Assembly (NCBI RefSeq): GCF_001714725.1
Contig: NZ_CP016447.1
Coordinates: 4,025,501-4,089,500 of the forward strand
Reading direction: 5' to 3'
Length of the DNA stretch: 64,000 nt
Source: Acidovorax sp. RAC01
GTDB lineage: Bacteria > Pseudomonadota > Gammaproteobacteria > Burkholderiales > Burkholderiaceae_C
This document shows positions 16,776-25,429 of this stretch, piece by piece. The notes beneath the pieces are model-generated. The model was not told the origin of the DNA, did no database searches, and saw only the letters and a list, made by a program, of their open reading frames with translations. The stretch's first letter is position 1. Every line of letters begins with the position of its first letter. The translations under genes and the position numbers were made by a program.

Positions 16776-17458
16776 ATTTCCCCGCACCCACTCGAAGGGT
16801 TGTCACTGTTTCCGATGAGGCATTGGCCGAGCGCTGCGCAAAGGGCCGCATCGTTCTGATCGACGACCATGAAGAGGTCTTGCAGGCGCTGACCAACCTG
16901 CTGAGCCTGGAGGGCTACGCCTGCGACGGCTACCCTTCGGCGATCGCTTATCTTGCATGGCTAAAACGCAACGAGCCCGTGTTTCCCGGGCCATCCTGCA
17001 TCCTGAGCGACATGCGGCTACCCGGACTCGATGGACTGGAGCTGCTGGGACTGCTGGGCGGCCGCGAAGACATGCCGTTAATCCTGATGAGTGGCGCCAG
17101 CGGGATTCGCGAAGCGGTGCAAGGGTTTCGCACCGGCGCGGTGGACTTCCTCGTCAAGCCCGTGGAAACCGACGAGCTGCTGGGCGCGGTGACCAAGGCA
17201 CTGGCGATCAGCGCGCAAGCACACGACCGGCGCGCCCGTGGCAACGACATTGCCGAACGGCTGGCCAGCCTGACACCGCGCGAGGAGACCGTAGCCGCCC
17301 GCGTGGCGCAGGGTGAAACCAATGCGCAGATTGCAGCGGCCCTGTGCATTTCGCTGCGCAGCGTCAAGCGCATCCGGCAATCGGCAGCGCTCAAGCTGGG
17401 CGCCACATCCACGGCAGAACTGGTGCTCAAGTTCACCGACGGCAGCCGGCGCCTGTAG
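16772..17458 (+). CDS. FixJ/NarL-type response regulator
   Basis: A 228-residue regulator. A 25-residue extension precedes the receiver domain (IVLIDDHEEVLQALTNLL), whose phospho-acceptor is Asp80 in CILSDMRLPGLDG; the Lys is in VDFLVKPVETDELL. The C-terminal LuxR-type helix-turn-helix is LTPREETVAARVAQGETNAQIAAALCISLRSVKRIRQSAALKLGA. The ATG overlaps the stop of the membrane kinase, so they form a cognate pair. Its targets are unknown; the following chemoreceptor gene is one possibility. Confidence 0.9.
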   Translation: MNFPAPTRRVVTVSDEALAERCAKGRIVLIDDHEEVLQALTNLLSLEGYACDGYPSAIAYLAWLKRNEPVFPGPSCILSDMRLPGLDGLELLGLLGGREDMPLILMSGASGIREAVQGFRTGAVDFLVKPVETDELLGAVTKALAISAQAHDRRARGNDIAERLASLTPREETVAARVAQGETNAQIAAALCISLRSVKRIRQSAALKLGATSTAELVLKFTDGSRRL

Positions 17459-17625
17459 CAAATCTGGCACGTTTGTGAACTGGCACTTTGGGGACGTTGG
17501 CCGCGCCCGGCGCTCCCGGTAGCCTCCAGCGAGCTGCCATCACAAGGCAGCGTGCGAACTGGCGTACAGAGCCCGGGCATGTCGCCCTGCAGGGCCACGC
17601 CGCGTGCTGATACTGGAGACATTCC

Positions 17626-19239
17626 GTGCAATTTGCAAAGATGAAAATCGCCCACCGCCTTGCGGTGCTCATGGCCAGCGTGCTGGTCTTCCTGTTGCTG
17701 GTCGGGTACTTCGCGCTGGAGGGCATGTACCACAGCAACAGCGCACTCAACCGGGTGTATCAAGACCGCGTGGTGCCTTTGCAGCAAATCAAGTCAGTCT
17801 CCGATGCCTATGCTGTTTCCATCGTGGACACGGCACACAAGGTACGGGATGGCGCCATCACACGGTCGCAGGCTCTGGATTCCATTTCCAAGGCGCGACG
17901 CGAGGTGCAAACGCAGTGGCAGGGCTACCTTGCCACCGGGCTGGGCCCTGACGAAAAGGCGATGGCTGACAAGTTTCAGCAACTGCAGACCAAAGCAGAC
18001 GCCACCATCACCCAGCTGGAAACCATCCTCAAATCCGAAGAAAAGGCCGCGCTGGAGCTCCCTGAGTTTGCTGCCCGGACCATGTACCCCGCGCTGGACC
18101 CTTTGCAGGAGGTGCTTGGCGCGCTGATCCAGTTGCAGCTGGACGGCGCCAAAAAGGAATACACCGACGCGGAGGAAGACTTTGAACTGACCATGGTGGG
18201 TGCGCTGTCGCTGCTGGCTGCGGCGGTCGCCGTATCCATGTTTCTGGGCTACCGCGTCGCGCGCAGCATCTTGCGGCAGCTGGGCGCCGAGCCGTCCGAA
18301 GCATCTGCGTTGGCCCAAAGCGTGGCGCGGGGCGACCTGACGGTGCCCATCAGGCTTCACCCCAGAGACACCGACAGCGTGATGGCCCAGCTCAAGCGCA
18401 TGCAGGAGTCACTGGTTGACGTCGTCTCCAGCGTGCACGTGGGAGCCGAAACCGTGTCGTCGGCGTCGGAGCAGATCGCCGAGGGCAACGCCGACCTGTC
18501 GGCCCGCACCGAGGGCCAGGCCAGTTCGCTGGAGCAGACGGCCGCAGCGATGGAAGAGTTCAACTCCAGCGTACGCCAGAACGCCGACAACACCCGTGAG
18601 GCCGACCGACTGGCCCACGATGCCTACGAAATCGCCGACAAGGGCGGCGCCGTGGTGGCCAAGGTCGTGACCACGATGAAGGACATCCACCAGAGCAGTG
18701 CCCGCATTGCGGACATCATTGGCGTGATCGACGGCATCGCCTTTCAGACCAACATCCTGGCCCTGAATGCAGCCGTGGAAGCGGCCCGCGCCGGCGAGCA
18801 GGGCCGCGGCTTTGCCGTGGTAGCGAGCGAAGTGCGCACCCTGGCCCAGCGCAGCGCCTCCGCCGCCAGGGAAATCAAGGACCTGATCACCGCCAGCGTG
18901 GACCGCGTGGCCGAAGGCAGCACTCTGGTGGACCAGGCCGGCACCACGATGCAGGAGGTGGTCAAGTCCATTCGCCAGGTCAATGAGCTGATGCGACAGA
19001 TCAGTACCGCCAACTCCGAGCAAAGCCAGGGCATCCATCAGATCAATGAAGCCGTGACCCACCTGGACCAGGGCACCCAGCAGAACGCTGCGCTGGTCGA
19101 AGAGATGGCCGCCGCAGCCTCGGCCTTGAACAGCAAGGCCCACGACCTGCTGGCCACCGTCAACGTGTTCAAGTTGCCGTCGCACAGAGCGCCGGAGCCA
19201 TCCGGTGCAGCCATGCACCACCTCCCGGCGCCGCAGTAA
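17626..19239 (+). CDS. methyl-accepting chemotaxis protein
   Basis: A 537-residue chemoreceptor. TM1 (about residues 13-33) and TM2 (about 187-208) bracket a four-helix-bundle-like periplasmic domain of about 150 residues with [28 protein letters not shown] and a long coiled coil follow, with the tip [38 protein letters not shown] that contacts CheA/CheW. No CheR-tethering pentapeptide is present at the C-terminus (HHLPAPQ). The GTG start has GGAG seven bases upstream, whereas the in-frame ATG five codons later does not. No che genes are adjacent. Confidence 0.92.
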   Translation: MQFAKMKIAHRLAVLMASVLVFLLLVGYFALEGMYHSNSALNRVYQDRVVPLQQIKSVSDAYAVSIVDTAHKVRDGAITRSQALDSISKARREVQTQWQGYLATGLGPDEKAMADKFQQLQTKADATITQLETILKSEEKAALELPEFAARTMYPALDPLQEVLGALIQLQLDGAKKEYTDAEEDFELTMVGALSLLAAAVAVSMFLGYRVARSILRQLGAEPSEASALAQSVARGDLTVPIRLHPRDTDSVMAQLKRMQESLVDVVSSVHVGAETVSSASEQIAEGNADLSARTEGQASSLEQTAAAMEEFNSSVRQNADNTREADRLAHDAYEIADKGGAVVAKVVTTMKDIHQSSARIADIIGVIDGIAFQTNILALNAAVEAARAGEQGRGFAVVASEVRTLAQRSASAAREIKDLITASVDRVAEGSTLVDQAGTTMQEVVKSIRQVNELMRQISTANSEQSQGIHQINEAVTHLDQGTQQNAALVEEMAAAASALNSKAHDLLATVNVFKLPSHRAPEPSGAAMHHLPAPQ

Positions 19240-19308
19240 GAGCGACCGGACATTCAGCGAAAGGTCTGGCGGGTATCCTGTCCGGCTTGCCAACACCCGT
19301 CGCTCTGA

Positions 19309-19827
19309 ATGCAAGCCTTGACTACAGGCGTTTCCAAAACCCTGCTCATCGTCTACCACTCCCACACGGACGGCACTCGCCAGATGGCCGGGGCTGCCCG
19401 CGCGGGCGCTTGCGCGGCAGAGGGAGGAACAGCCGTTCGGCTGGTGCATGCGCAGCATGCCGGGCCCAGGGACGTGATGGCAGCCGACGGTTACCTGTTT
19501 GCCACGCCCGAGTGCCTTGCAGCGATGAGCGGACTCCTCAAGGATTTCTTTGATCGCAGCTACTACGACGTGATCGGACAGGTCAATGGACGCCCCTACG
19601 CAAGCCTGATCTGTGCCGGCACCGATGGGAGCAACGCAGCCCGGCAAATTGCGCGCATCGCTACCGGCTGGCGCCTGCGCCCGGTGGCAGAGCCACTGAT
19701 CGTGTGCACCCGGGCGCAATCAACCGAGGAGATCATGCGGACCAAACACATCGGAGCGGATGACCTCACGCGCTGCCGGGAACTGGGCGCAGCGCTCGCC
19801 ACGGGCCTGGCGATGGGTGTTTTCTAG
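19309..19827 (+). CDS. flavodoxin-like / NADPH-dependent FMN reductase family protein
   Basis: A 172-residue cytoplasmic protein with a flavodoxin fold. LLIVYHSHTDGTRQMAGAARAGA is the phosphate-binding loop for FMN (S-H-T-x-G-T) and ADGYLFATPECLAAMSGLLKDFFDRSYY the second flavin-binding loop. It probably transfers electrons or reduces flavin or quinone, with an unidentified partner. A repeat structure starts directly at its stop codon. It is convergent with the exosortase pair. Confidence 0.8.
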   Translation: MQALTTGVSKTLLIVYHSHTDGTRQMAGAARAGACAAEGGTAVRLVHAQHAGPRDVMAADGYLFATPECLAAMSGLLKDFFDRSYYDVIGQVNGRPYASLICAGTDGSNAARQIARIATGWRLRPVAEPLIVCTRAQSTEEIMRTKHIGADDLTRCRELGAALATGLAMGVF

Positions 19828-19864
19828 GGCCTGTTCACACTCTATTTGCCAGTGCGAAGGTCGT

Positions 19865-19946
19865 GCAAACCGCGCCAGTCCAGGCGCGTGATGGCGCCAA
19901 GGCCAGGGCCTTGGCCAAGAAAGCAACAACAAGTGGCGCGGTTTGC
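19865..19946. repeat. 82-bp nested inverted-repeat element
   Basis: GCAAACCGCGCCA (19865-19877) pairs perfectly with TGGCGCGGTTTGC (19934-19946). Inside it, GCCAAGGCC-AG-GGCCTTGGC (19897-19916) forms a second tight hairpin. The preceding GGCCTGTTCACACTC begins right after the flavodoxin stop. It has no T-tract, so it is a structured repeat and not an obvious terminator. Confidence 0.75.
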
Positions 19947-20003
19947 ATGCCCTTCCCTTTGGGTGGCAACCCCAAAGAGCCATCTCGGCGGACCGCCCGC
20001 GGG

Positions 20004-20612
20004 CTAACGGGGCTTGCGGCTGGCCGCGGCGGCCGCTATCGCCCGCCATTGGGCGACAAAGCTTCGGTCGAGCCAGAGCCACACCACCACCGGGGCCAGC
20101 GCGGCAAAGATGAACAGGTTGAAGTGGTACAGAAAGGCCACCACGTCTGCCCACCAGCCGGGCAATCGGGTCTGCACAAAGACATCCGCACCCGCACGGT
20201 TGAAAACATCGTGGCTCCACTGCAGGCCCACGCTGATCGCCTGGACTGGCAGCATGACCGCGGTACCCGTCAGCAGTTTCAGGCCCCAGCCCCGGGGGCG
20301 GGACGCCACCAGCAAGGCCCAGAAGATCACCATGCCGTAACCCCACAAACGGTAGTCCACAGCAGGCGCAAGTGTGCCGGACCGCACCTGGCTGCCTTGC
20401 ACCGACAAGACCTTGAGGCTCGTGTTCAACACCCCGATGGAACCCTTGGACTCATAACCCTGCGCCCAGCGAAAAACCGCGGTGAATGCCTCGCCTGCGA
20501 TAAAGAACACCGGTGCAGCAAACTGGGCTGCAAGGTAATACCACAGCGGCATGAGGGCGAGCAGGCTCACCAGAGCAACCGGCAAAAACCGGCGGACAGG
20601 ACTAGGCTGCAT
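20004..20612 (-). CDS. exosortase H-associated membrane protein
   Basis: A 202-residue integral membrane protein with about four or five hydrophobic segments (FLPVALVSLLALMPLWYYLAAQFAAPVFFIAG, YGMVIFWALLVASRP, ADVVAFLYHFNLFIFAALAPVVVWLWLD). It overlaps the 3' end of the exosortase H gene by 11 bp and is encoded just downstream. This genetic linkage is the defining trait of the XrtH-associated protein. The LFIFAALAPVVVWLWLDR C-terminus and the VVDYRLWGYGM-like centre agree with that family as I recall it. Its biochemical role is unknown; a role in the protein-sorting step is inferred. Confidence 0.75.
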   Translation of the reverse strand: MQPSPVRRFLPVALVSLLALMPLWYYLAAQFAAPVFFIAGEAFTAVFRWAQGYESKGSIGVLNTSLKVLSVQGSQVRSGTLAPAVDYRLWGYGMVIFWALLVASRPRGWGLKLLTGTAVMLPVQAISVGLQWSHDVFNRAGADVFVQTRLPGWWADVVAFLYHFNLFIFAALAPVVVWLWLDRSFVAQWRAIAAAAASRKPR

Positions 20613-21117
20613 GGGGCGCAACAGCAGGTTCCACACTGGCGTCTTTGGCAATCCAGCGAATCCACAGCATCCAGACCACCAGGACATCCAGCATGATCAG
20701 CGCCTGCCACAGGTACAGGTGCGCAAATTCGAACACGCTCATGTTCCATTTGCCCAGGTAATAGAGGCTGATGATGCGCAGCAGATTGACGCCTTGAACC
20801 GCCGCGATTCCTGCAGCGATGCCGACCAGTTTGTGCCACCAGCTCGAGGGAAACGCAACCATGCCGGCCACCAGAATGATGGCAGCCTCGACCCCGTTGC
20901 AGCCGGCCTCGATGGAAACCGCAAACCCTGTGCTCTTGCTCATGAGAATGCGGCCATAGTGGGCCACGTCGGCATCAAAAGGCGTCATCAGCGCTGCGCT
21001 GGCAACGGCGAGCATCCCTGCCCACGGTTCGATGGCAACCCGTTGGACCTCATCGAGCATGTCGATGCGAAAGAGCACTGCCAGGACCACGACAAAAATG
21101 AGGATGAATCGGACCAT
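20602..21117 (-). CDS. xrtH: exosortase H (cysteine membrane transpeptidase)
   Basis: A 171-residue polytopic membrane protein with the exosortase catalytic triad: Cys73 in SIEAGCNGVEA, Arg114 in GVNLLRIISLYY and His133 in FEFAHLYLWQAL, each in or next to a transmembrane helix. Exosortases cleave and re-anchor exported proteins carrying a C-terminal sorting signal; XrtH is the short form paired with IPTLxWG-CTERM proteins. Length and motif spacing fit XrtH. The start MVRFILIF begins the first helix. The membrane partner overlaps the end by 11 bp. No CTERM substrate is visible in the window. Confidence 0.85.
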   Translation of the reverse strand: MVRFILIFVVVLAVLFRIDMLDEVQRVAIEPWAGMLAVASAALMTPFDADVAHYGRILMSKSTGFAVSIEAGCNGVEAAIILVAGMVAFPSSWWHKLVGIAAGIAAVQGVNLLRIISLYYLGKWNMSVFEFAHLYLWQALIMLDVLVVWMLWIRWIAKDASVEPAVAPHAA

Positions 21118-21302
21118 GTTCGCCAGAAAACCAATCGCGCGATGGCACAGGCCCTGAGCATCGCTGACCCCGCAGCGACCCAAGACAAGGCGTGGCGCAT
21201 GCGTGCGCGCATGCGTCGCAGGAGGATACCAGACACCTTGCGGCCAGAATGCCGCCCCCGAAGGACGGGCTTGCGCCCTTACTCCACCCTCGTCGGTGCC
21301 GG

Positions 21303-22274
21303 TCAAGCCGTCGGCACGGACTCAAGCGCGCTGGCCGCGTACACCAGGACCTTCAGCGCCCGCTCCTCATCGACATCGGCAAAGGCGGCCGGGTTGGCCA
21401 CACGCTCCACAAACGCAAGCTCCGGAGCCAGCTCGCGCATCTGTGTCTGCAAAAAATCCACGCCAAGCTCGGGTGCGTTCAGACACAGCAGCGCATGGCC
21501 ACCGGGTGCCAGCAGGTCAGGCAGGCGGCGAATCAGCCGCGCGTAGTCCTTGGTGGCCACGAAGCTGCCCTTCTGGTAGCTGGGCGGGTCGACGATAACG
21601 AGGCCATAGGGCCCGCTGCGGGTGATCTTGCCCCAGCTGCTGAAGATGTCATGCGGCAAGAACGTGGCGCCCGTAGTGAGGTGATTGAGCTGGTGGTTTT
21701 GCTGCCCGATGGCGATGGCGCCGTGGCTCATGTCCACGTTGACGACCTGCCGGGCCCCTGCCTGCAGCGCCACCACCGAAAACGCGCAGGTGTACGCAAA
21801 CAGGTTGAGCACCTTGAGGCCATAGCGATCACCACGGCGGGCTTCGGCGTGGTCGCGCACCCAGCGGCGGCCTTCAGCCATGTCCAGGAACAGGCCGTGG
21901 TTCTGCCCGCGCAGCACATGCACGCGGTAGCGCGCGCCGCCTTCGTTCACCACATGTGGATCGGGCACCGCGCCAGCCATCAGGCGGGTCTCGCTGCGGC
22001 CCTCCAGGCGCAGGGCCTCGCCCCGGTGCTGGAACACCCAGTTCATAGGCTCGCCCGCCGGAGCTATCTGCGCCCAGCGGGCCTGCAGGGCCGCGCCCAC
22101 GGCGGCCAGTTGTTCGTCGGTGGTGGGTGCAAAGCTGGTCAGCACCCACACGGGGGGGTACACATCCAGCGTCCACTGCTCACAGCCGGGGTACCGGCCG
22201 CCGCGGCCATGAAAAATGCGTTGGGCCCCGGCAGGCAGGGGCGTGGTACCAATGGCGTCGAGCAGGGCTTGCAT
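21303..22274 (-). CDS. class I SAM-dependent RNA methyltransferase (RlmI/RlmK-like)
   Basis: A 323-residue methyltransferase. VLRGQNHGLFLDMAEGRRWVRDHA, SAM-binding motif I LKVLNLFAYTCAFSVVALQAGARQVVNVDMS and catalytic motif IV LVIVDPPSYQKGSFVATKDYARLI match the C-terminal domain of the 23S rRNA cytosine-5/guanine methyltransferases (RlmI, RlmL C-lobe). No N-terminal PUA domain is present, unlike RlmI. SAM binding is clear; the RNA target is inferred. It is an isolated gene with the dyad repeat copy B upstream. Confidence 0.82.
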   Translation of the reverse strand: MQALLDAIGTTPLPAGAQRIFHGRGGRYPGCEQWTLDVYPPVWVLTSFAPTTDEQLAAVGAALQARWAQIAPAGEPMNWVFQHRGEALRLEGRSETRLMAGAVPDPHVVNEGGARYRVHVLRGQNHGLFLDMAEGRRWVRDHAEARRGDRYGLKVLNLFAYTCAFSVVALQAGARQVVNVDMSHGAIAIGQQNHQLNHLTTGATFLPHDIFSSWGKITRSGPYGLVIVDPPSYQKGSFVATKDYARLIRRLPDLLAPGGHALLCLNAPELGVDFLQTQMRELAPELAFVERVANPAAFADVDEERALKVLVYAASALESVPTA

Positions 22275-22654
22275 GGGGCGCGGGGAAGCAGGTTTCCTGA
22301 AAAAATCGAAGAAAAGTGGTCAAGGCGCTTTTCAGTCGGTCACCTATCGCTACGGATTCGATAGCAACCAGCATTATCCCCCGGCGCTGTGCTCCCGAGC
22401 CGGGCGGGCCCGGCCCATTCGCAGGCACCACACGCTGCGCACCGCGCGAACCGGGCACTGCACGCCTGCACTGCTGGCCTGCGCGGGGGCATGGCAGGCG
22501 ACGGACTGGCGGTTTTGGCACTGCATGTGGCGGTATCGGCCACCCTGGCACCGAGGCCCGGCGCTAGCATGACCTTGCGTTCATCGCACGGCGCAGGTGC
22601 CCGCATGGCCCTGCCCGCTTACAACAACATCCACACCATCCGGAGACAAAACCC
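22275..22654. other. 380-bp divergent intergenic region
   Basis: Located between the methyltransferase and acylase starts, it holds repeat copy B (22349-22365) and presumably both promoters. No separate gene is seen; overlapping open frames have the Arg/Pro/Ala composition typical of GC-rich non-coding sequence. Confidence 0.5.
22349..22365. repeat. dispersed 17-bp dyad repeat, copy B
   Basis: GCTACGGATTCGATAGC, core GCTA-N9-TAGC. It differs at one base from the reverse complement of copy G inside hscA (GCTACGGATTTGATAGC). Confidence 0.75.
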
Positions 22655-25078
22655 ATGCCATCGCCCACCGCCCCCAAGGCCCGCACACACTCCCATCGCG
22701 CGCACCAGCAGCGCATTCAAGCGCCTCGCCCGTTCTTCAGGGCGCCGCTCGCCGCGCTGGCCGCAGCCACCGCAGCTCTGGTGCTGGCTGGCTGCGCAGG
22801 CAACCCACTGGCCGGTGGCGACCGCAGCGTGACCATCCAGCGCACCACGTTCGGCATCCCGCACATCACCGCGCACGACCCTGAATCGCTCGCCTACGGC
22901 GTGGCGTATGCCTATGCGCAGGACAACGTCTGTATGACGGCGGACCAGCTGGTGACCGCCCGGGGCGAGCGCAGCAGCACCTTTGGCGCCAAGACCATTG
23001 GCCTGCTGGGCCGCCGATATCTGCCCAACGAGCAGATCGACCTGTTCATGGCCGCCCATATGGACGACGCCTCTCTGGAGCGCAGCTGGGCCACCACCAG
23101 CGCGCAGGTGCAATCCATGGCGCGTGGTTACGTGGCCGGCTACAACCGCTACCTGACCGACCATGCGGCCACCCTGCCAGACGCCTGCCGGGGCAAGCCC
23201 TGGGTGCAGCCCATGACCATCGCCCAATACCGCCGCATGGCCGAGGTGGTGGCCGTGCAGGCGGGCATTGCCGCCCTGGCCGACGGCATGCTGGCCGCCC
23301 AACCCCCTGCCGCCAGGGCCGCGCAGGCCCCAGCCCCCGCCGTGGACCTGACCGACGCCGCCCAGGCCATGCGCGATGCGGGCCTGCTCGACTCGCCCCT
23401 AGGCTCCAACGCCTGGGCCTTTGGCAAGGATGTGACGGCCAACGGCAGCGGCATGCTGCTGGGCAACCCGCACTTCCCCTGGAGCGGCCCCAACCGCTTC
23501 TACGAGATGCACCTGACCATCCCCGGCCAGATGGATGTGATGGGTGCAGGCATCGGTACCTACCCCATGATTTCCATCGGCTTCAACAAGGACGTGGCCT
23601 GGTCGCACACGGTGTCCACCGGCAAACGATTCACCCTGTACGAAGTGACGCTTGCCGAAGGCGACCCCACCAGCTACCTGGTGGACGGCAAGCCCGAGAA
23701 GATGACGGCCCGCAAGGTCAGCGCCCGCGTCCCCGGCGCCGATGGGCAGGTGCAGACGCGTGAGCACACCGTGTGGTCCACCCGCTGGGGCCCGCTGGTG
23801 GTGGTGCCCCGCGCGGGCCTGACCTGGAACGCCAAGACCGCCTACGCCCTGCGCGATGCCAACACCGGCAACACCCGCATGATGGACGCCGCCCTGGCCT
23901 TTGCCCGCGCCCGCTCGGTGCAAGACCTGCACAAGGCCCACACCAGCCTGGGCCTGCCCTGGGTGAACACTCTGGCCGCCGATCGCAGCGGGCAGGCCAT
24001 GTACGCCGACGTGAGCGTGGTGCCCGATGTAGATGCCGCCCAGCTCGCGCGCTGCGCGCCCAGCCAGCCGGCCGCCGCCCTGCGCGTCGCCGCCGGCCTG
24101 GTGGTGCTCAACGGATCGCGCGCCGACTGCGACTGGCGCCGTGACAGCGCATCGCCCGTGCCGGGGCTCACCCCCATCGGCCGCATGCCGGTGGCCGTGC
24201 GCACCGACTGGGTGCACAACAGCAACGACAGCTTTTTCTACACCCACCCGGCGCAGAAGTTCGAGAACATCTCGCCCCTGGTGGGCGATGCCAGCCTGAC
24301 CCGGCCGCGCACCCGCGCCGGCCTGGCTGAAATCCCGGAGATGCTGGGGCGCGGCAAGGTCACCTTGCAGGCCATGCAGGACCAGCTGTTCCAGAACCGC
24401 AACTTCATGGCCCAGGTGGTGCTGCCCGACCTGCTGGCCGCCTGCGACAAGGCGCCCACCGCCGAATCGCGCGACGGCTGCGCCGCCCTCAAAGGCTGGG
24501 ACCGCCGCAACAACCTGGACGCCCGGGGTGCCCATGTGTTCCGCGAGTTCTGGCGCACGGCGCGCAACATCCCCGGTGTGTACCGCGTGCCGTTCGATGC
24601 ACAGCAACCCGTGGCCACGCCCGCCGGGCTGAAGATGGACGACGCCGCCACGGCCACCAAGGTGTGGGCCGCGCTGGACGGTGCCGTCAAGACCATCCGC
24701 ACCAGCGGCTTTGCACTCGACGCCACGCTCGCCAGCGTGCAGCGCCCCGACATCACCGCCGAGCCCATCGGCCTGCATGGCGGTGAGGAGTTTGAAGGCG
24801 TGCTCAACAACCTGGGCCGCCAGGAGCCCGCACCGCTGAACGCCCGGGGCCTGCGTATCGACTACGGCACCAGCTATGTGCAGACCGTGACCTTTGACGC
24901 CAACGGCCCGGTGGCCCAGGCCATCCTGACCTACGGCCAGTCCACCAACCCGGCATCGCCCCACGCTAACGACCAGATGCGCGAGTTCTCGGCCAAGCGC
25001 TGGCACACCCTGCCCTTTCACGCGCAGGACATCGCCCGACAGCGCATCGGCGACCCGGTGCGCCTGGAACGGCCCTGA
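22655..25078 (+). CDS. lipoprotein acylase of the penicillin/AHL acylase family
   Basis: An 807-residue N-terminal-nucleophile hydrolase. A signal with lipobox (ALVLAGC, Cys47) predicts membrane anchoring. The precursor has an alpha chain starting VTIQRTTFGIPHITAHD, a spacer, and the autocleavage site LLDSPLGSNAWAFG, where Ser251 becomes the N-terminal nucleophile of the beta chain. The beta chain shows NPHFPWSGPNRFYEMHLTIPG, the oxyanion region, and TYGQSTNPASPHANDQM near the end. Family members deacylate N-acyl homoserine lactones, aculeacin, or beta-lactams. Which one applies here cannot be decided. The ATG has CGGAGACA upstream. It is a single gene. Confidence 0.88.
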   Translation: MPSPTAPKARTHSHRAHQQRIQAPRPFFRAPLAALAAATAALVLAGCAGNPLAGGDRSVTIQRTTFGIPHITAHDPESLAYGVAYAYAQDNVCMTADQLVTARGERSSTFGAKTIGLLGRRYLPNEQIDLFMAAHMDDASLERSWATTSAQVQSMARGYVAGYNRYLTDHAATLPDACRGKPWVQPMTIAQYRRMAEVVAVQAGIAALADGMLAAQPPAARAAQAPAPAVDLTDAAQAMRDAGLLDSPLGSNAWAFGKDVTANGSGMLLGNPHFPWSGPNRFYEMHLTIPGQMDVMGAGIGTYPMISIGFNKDVAWSHTVSTGKRFTLYEVTLAEGDPTSYLVDGKPEKMTARKVSARVPGADGQVQTREHTVWSTRWGPLVVVPRAGLTWNAKTAYALRDANTGNTRMMDAALAFARARSVQDLHKAHTSLGLPWVNTLAADRSGQAMYADVSVVPDVDAAQLARCAPSQPAAALRVAAGLVVLNGSRADCDWRRDSASPVPGLTPIGRMPVAVRTDWVHNSNDSFFYTHPAQKFENISPLVGDASLTRPRTRAGLAEIPEMLGRGKVTLQAMQDQLFQNRNFMAQVVLPDLLAACDKAPTAESRDGCAALKGWDRRNNLDARGAHVFREFWRTARNIPGVYRVPFDAQQPVATPAGLKMDDAATATKVWAALDGAVKTIRTSGFALDATLASVQRPDITAEPIGLHGGEEFEGVLNNLGRQEPAPLNARGLRIDYGTSYVQTVTFDANGPVAQAILTYGQSTNPASPHANDQMREFSAKRWHTLPFHAQDIARQRIGDPVRLERP

Positions 25079-25380
25079 CCAAGCGCAACGCTGTCTGGGC
25101 TGAGACCCTGCGCGCCGGCTGGCAAGACACGGCCCCGTGCAAGCCTCATGCAGATCTGTGTGGGGCCTTGATGGGGCCTTTTGGGTATTTTTTCAGGCCT
25201 TTCCAGCGTGCCAGGCGGTAGGCGGTAGGCGGTAGGCGGCAGGGGGCAGAATTTATGATTTTTTTGGCCCCTGGGGCTCTTCGCACTTGGAAAGTTTGCT
25301 ATCTTTTTAGAAGCATTCAACACCCCCAGGCAGGTATCCACAGGCTCGCCAGCGACCCGCCGCCACCGGGAAATCGCCCA
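25079..25380. other. intergenic region with a heptamer tandem and a dyad repeat
   Basis: Three perfect GGCGGTA units at 25214-25234, followed by a partial fourth, form a short tandem. Copy C of the dyad repeat follows at 25298-25314. Local AT content rises around 25250-25320. No gene is seen. Confidence 0.55.
25298..25314. repeat. dispersed 17-bp dyad repeat, copy C
   Basis: GCTATCTTTTTAGAAGC fits GCTA-N9-TAGC with one mismatch in the right arm. Confidence 0.55.
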
Positions 25381-25405
25381 CAAAAAAGCCCGCATGGCGC
25401 GGGCT
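25381..25405 (-). terminator. terminator of the aspartokinase gene
   Basis: On the minus strand AGCCCGC-GCCAT-GCGGGCT is followed by a T-run (25382-25387 read as A on the plus strand). It is 25 bp beyond the aspartokinase stop. Confidence 0.85.
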
Positions 25406-25429
25406 GGGAGCCGGGCGTGGGGACTTCGG

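Noticed and set aside
25214..25240. GGCGGTA units as a CRISPR array
   Set aside because: Units are 7 bp, contiguous and without spacers; no cas genes are in the window.
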